Of a stretch of 64,000 nt of DNA, positions 62,350-64,000 are shown piece after piece. Every line of letters begins with the position of its first letter. Position 1 is the stretch's first letter. Source of the DNA: Mariniflexile sp. TRM1-10. GTDB taxonomy: Bacteria; Bacteroidota; Bacteroidia; Flavobacteriales; Flavobacteriaceae. The DNA is taken from the NCBI RefSeq assembly GCF_003425985.1, contig NZ_CP022985.1:2650001-2714000 (forward strand). The letters are read 5' to 3'. The notes beneath the pieces are model-generated. The model ran no database searches. It saw only the letters and a program-made list of their open reading frames with translations, and was not told the origin of the DNA. Made by a program: the position numbers and the translations under genes.

Positions 62350-63087
62350 TTAATGAATACCTAAACAATATTTATCTACCCATTTTGGAATTCTTTCACT
62401 CCGATATGTTACTGTTTTAGCTTTGTGAATATCAAGAATTAATCTTGATTTACTCTCGCTATTATCAAAAATAAATGTTCTATAGGTCGATTTTATAGCT
62501 TCTTGCAACATCTCTAAACTTCTGTAATATCTTTCCTCTATTTTTTTTGGAGGAACTGGATGACCTCCGTTCATAACTCTTTCTATTACTCGTGATTTAT
62601 TAATTTCGACACTTTCAGTTGATATAAAATACAAGTAATTCTTATAATTATTTTCTCTGGAGAATTTAAGAGTTTCTATTTTGGATGGATGAGACATTAC
62701 CGTTTCAAAAGATAGTTTTTGTCCTGATTTAATTAATTCTTGTCGTAAAAAGTCAGTTAAAATTGATGCTTCATAAGAATGAGTTTGCGAATTTGGATTT
62801 AGAATCAAACCATTTTTGAAAGTTAAGTCAATCTTATATCCATCATTTTCTGCTTTTTTAAAAAGGGAATGGGAAGAAATAAAGTCATTAAATTTGTTTC
62901 CAATATTTACTGAAAGATTATAATCCAAAATATCAATTGAATTTTTTTTCTTTAGTTTTTTTTCAATTTCATCTGCGTTCAAATAAATGCCTAAATCTAA
63001 ATCGTACTCGGCCTTAATTTCATTGAAGACTGTGCTTTTTCCAGAACCATTTGGTCCAGCAAACATTCTTAATCTTTTATTTTGCAT
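62350..63087 (-). CDS. Zeta-toxin-like P-loop ATPase/kinase
   Basis: A 245-residue protein with the Walker A motif AGPNGSGKST (residues 10-19) and a zeta-toxin-like fold (YLNADEIEKKLKKKNSIDIL, LSFETVMSHPSKIETLKFSR, NGGHPVPPKKIEERYYRSLE, IFDNSE). Zeta toxins phosphorylate UDP-amino sugars and block peptidoglycan synthesis. About 40 residues after the P-loop form an insertion (about 55-115). The partner gene just upstream (18-base gap) may be its antitoxin. Confidence 0.82.
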   Translation of the reverse strand: MQNKRLRMFAGPNGSGKSTVFNEIKAEYDLDLGIYLNADEIEKKLKKKNSIDILDYNLSVNIGNKFNDFISSHSLFKKAENDGYKIDLTFKNGLILNPNSQTHSYEASILTDFLRQELIKSGQKLSFETVMSHPSKIETLKFSRENNYKNYLYFISTESVEINKSRVIERVMNGGHPVPPKKIEERYYRSLEMLQEAIKSTYRTFIFDNSESKSRLILDIHKAKTVTYRSERIPKWVDKYCLGIH

Positions 63088-63105
63088 TTATTTCATTCTA
63101 AATTT

Positions 63106-63405
63106 TTAAAGAGAAGTAGTTTTTCCAACAACAACCTGTCTTTCTTCTAATTTAGAAATAACTTGGTTAGGTTTACCAGGTCTTTTACGGATAAGTTTTC
63201 CGTTTTGAACAATAATTATTTCGTGAGCAACTTTTTTTGCTCTTTCAAATCCTTTTTTTGTGCCTTCTGCTGCAATCCATCCCAATAAGGATAAGTCACT
63301 TCTATCCTCAATAACTCTAAATTCAGCTACTGCTTTTTCAGATTCAGATTTATCCTTTCCTGATAAATACTTTTTATTGATATTTTCTAGTCTAACTTTT
63401 CCCAT
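63106..63405 (-). CDS. Small basic protein, possible zeta partner/antitoxin
   Basis: A 99-residue, Lys/Glu-rich protein (MGKVRLENINKKYLSGKDKS, ESEKAVAEFRVIEDRSDLSL, LGWIAAEGTKKGFERAKKVA). No family was recognised. It precedes the zeta-like gene by 18 bases on the same strand, the order expected for antitoxin then toxin. The role is inferred from context only. Confidence 0.65.
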   Translation of the reverse strand: MGKVRLENINKKYLSGKDKSESEKAVAEFRVIEDRSDLSLLGWIAAEGTKKGFERAKKVAHEIIIVQNGKLIRKRPGKPNQVISKLEERQVVVGKTTSL

Positions 63406-63594
63406 TGCTTATTTAATTACATAATATAAATTAAATGTACAAATAATGTACCAAACTTCCAAATTTCACGCAACTGCCTGCATATGGTTTATTGTGTGGT
63501 CAGGCACCTAATTAACCAAATAAAAACTGGATAGAAAATCCGCAAGGATTTTCGTAAGTAGCTTGCACTAACAATTAATTTTATACGGTGTGCC

Positions 63595-63993
63595 CGTTAC
63601 ACAACTCTTCAAACATAATTTAAAATTCTAATATTTGCATGAAACTTCTTATTTTTAAGCATGCAAGGCAAAAAACGATACTAAAAGAAGCTGTTCAGTC
63701 AGTTTCAGTTAAGTATTTGTCTGAACACAATTTGAAGATCGTTATGTGTGTTCACAAGGTAGGTTGTTTTGTTTAAAAAGTATTCCCACGAAACCAAGAA
63801 CCACAGCAAAAAGAAAGAATATCGGGCATCAAAGAAAGTCTGTGTCGATTGCCCGATACGAACCCAGTGCTTAGTGTTTTACTGCGTTATAATGACCTTG
63901 AATTAAGATTATAAATAGCTTCCATAAAAAACAAACGCCCTTAAAAGGGCGCATTTATATCTTGTTCTTATAAAATTATGGGCTTGTGCAACG
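63595..63993 (+). mobile_element. Decayed, internally deleted IS-like element (copy C)
   Basis: A 399-bp element with terminal repeats CGTTACACAA/TTGTGCAACG (9/10). Closely related to copy B throughout (TTGCATGAAACTTCTTAT, TTTGTCTGAAcACAATTTGA, CGCCCTTAAAAGGGCG hairpin). Its fragments read MQGKKRY, then KLFSQFQLS after a stop, and RTTAKRKNIGHQRKS in another frame, so it is also defunct. It ends 7 bases before the window edge. Confidence 0.5.
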
Positions 63994-64000
63994 GTTAGTT

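Noticed and set aside
61860..64000. Integron with attC sites
   Set aside because: Spacer repeats and cassette-like layout were seen, but no clear attC core pair or integrase; the 400-bp repeats fit IS-derived elements better.

Overview
The window looks like a chromosomal segment of a marine-type member of the Flavobacteriaceae (Bacteroidota). The evidence is low GC content, genes usually without a Shine-Dalgarno sequence, many TAnnTTTG (-7) promoter boxes, lipoproteins with Bacteroidota-style lipoboxes, a fused SecDF, a FecI/FecR/TonB-receptor trio, a mevalonate-pathway HMG-CoA reductase, and a GatB-AspRS fusion. No rRNA, tRNA or CRISPR array was seen.

Layout: (1) 0-7.5 kb: envelope biogenesis run (truncated outer-membrane protein, TPR protein, LptC, small membrane protein, CNNM/CBS protein, PpiD-like foldase). 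(2) 7.7-12.2 kb: sugar catabolism (DapA/NanA-type aldolase, sodium/solute symporter, L-fucose isomerase), ending at an IS110-family element (12.5-14.1 kb). (3) 14.1-16.5 kb: mevalonate-pathway GHMP kinase and HMG-CoA reductase. (4) 16.7-20.7 kb: two tandem POT peptide transporters and a thioredoxin-like protein. (5) 20.9-25.8 kb, minus strand: ComEC, NlpC/P60 lipoprotein, LpxB, small membrane protein, SurE. (6) 26-29.2 kb: Prc/Tsp protease and a DppC-type permease. (7) 29.3-34.5 kb: accessory island of small modules (GNAT, HigBA, HTH-PIN toxin-antitoxin pair, ArsR/SRPBCC/DoxX/YdeI operon, one truncated ORF) separated by related non-coding spacers. (8) 34.6-39.8 kb: gatC-gatA-gatB::aspS operon for indirect Asn-tRNA (and possibly Gln-tRNA) synthesis. 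(9) 40.3-42.3 kb: gyrB. (10) 42.5-50.8 kb: surface module with an ECF sigma factor, FecR, TonB receptor, lipoproteins and a zinc protease. (11) 51.2-60.8 kb: mdh, secDF, ATP-grasp enzyme, GNAT, yaaA, TPR protein, ribosomal protein THX and a uracil-DNA-glycosylase-like gene. (12) 60.8-64 kb: PLD-like membrane protein and a zeta-toxin-like ATPase with a small partner, set between decayed copies of one IS-like element.

The most striking signal is upstream of gatC. A 14-codon leader ORF with 8 Asn codons (MTINNNNNFNNPNF) is followed by a segment able to form either an antiterminator or a perfect 10-bp terminator with a U-tract, and then by gatC, gatA and the gatB::aspS fusion. This reads as a classical attenuator sensing charged tRNA-Asn and controlling the operon that makes Asn-tRNA-Asn. 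A second signal is a 29-bp motif (GTAGGGTAAAA-N8-AGTTGTCTTR) with invariant spacing in three places around the ECF sigma gene, probably the promoter that sigma factor recognises. Several dispersed non-coding repeat families also occur (structured repeats after gene ends, MITE-like inverted-repeat elements, and a leader repeat ending exactly at start codons).
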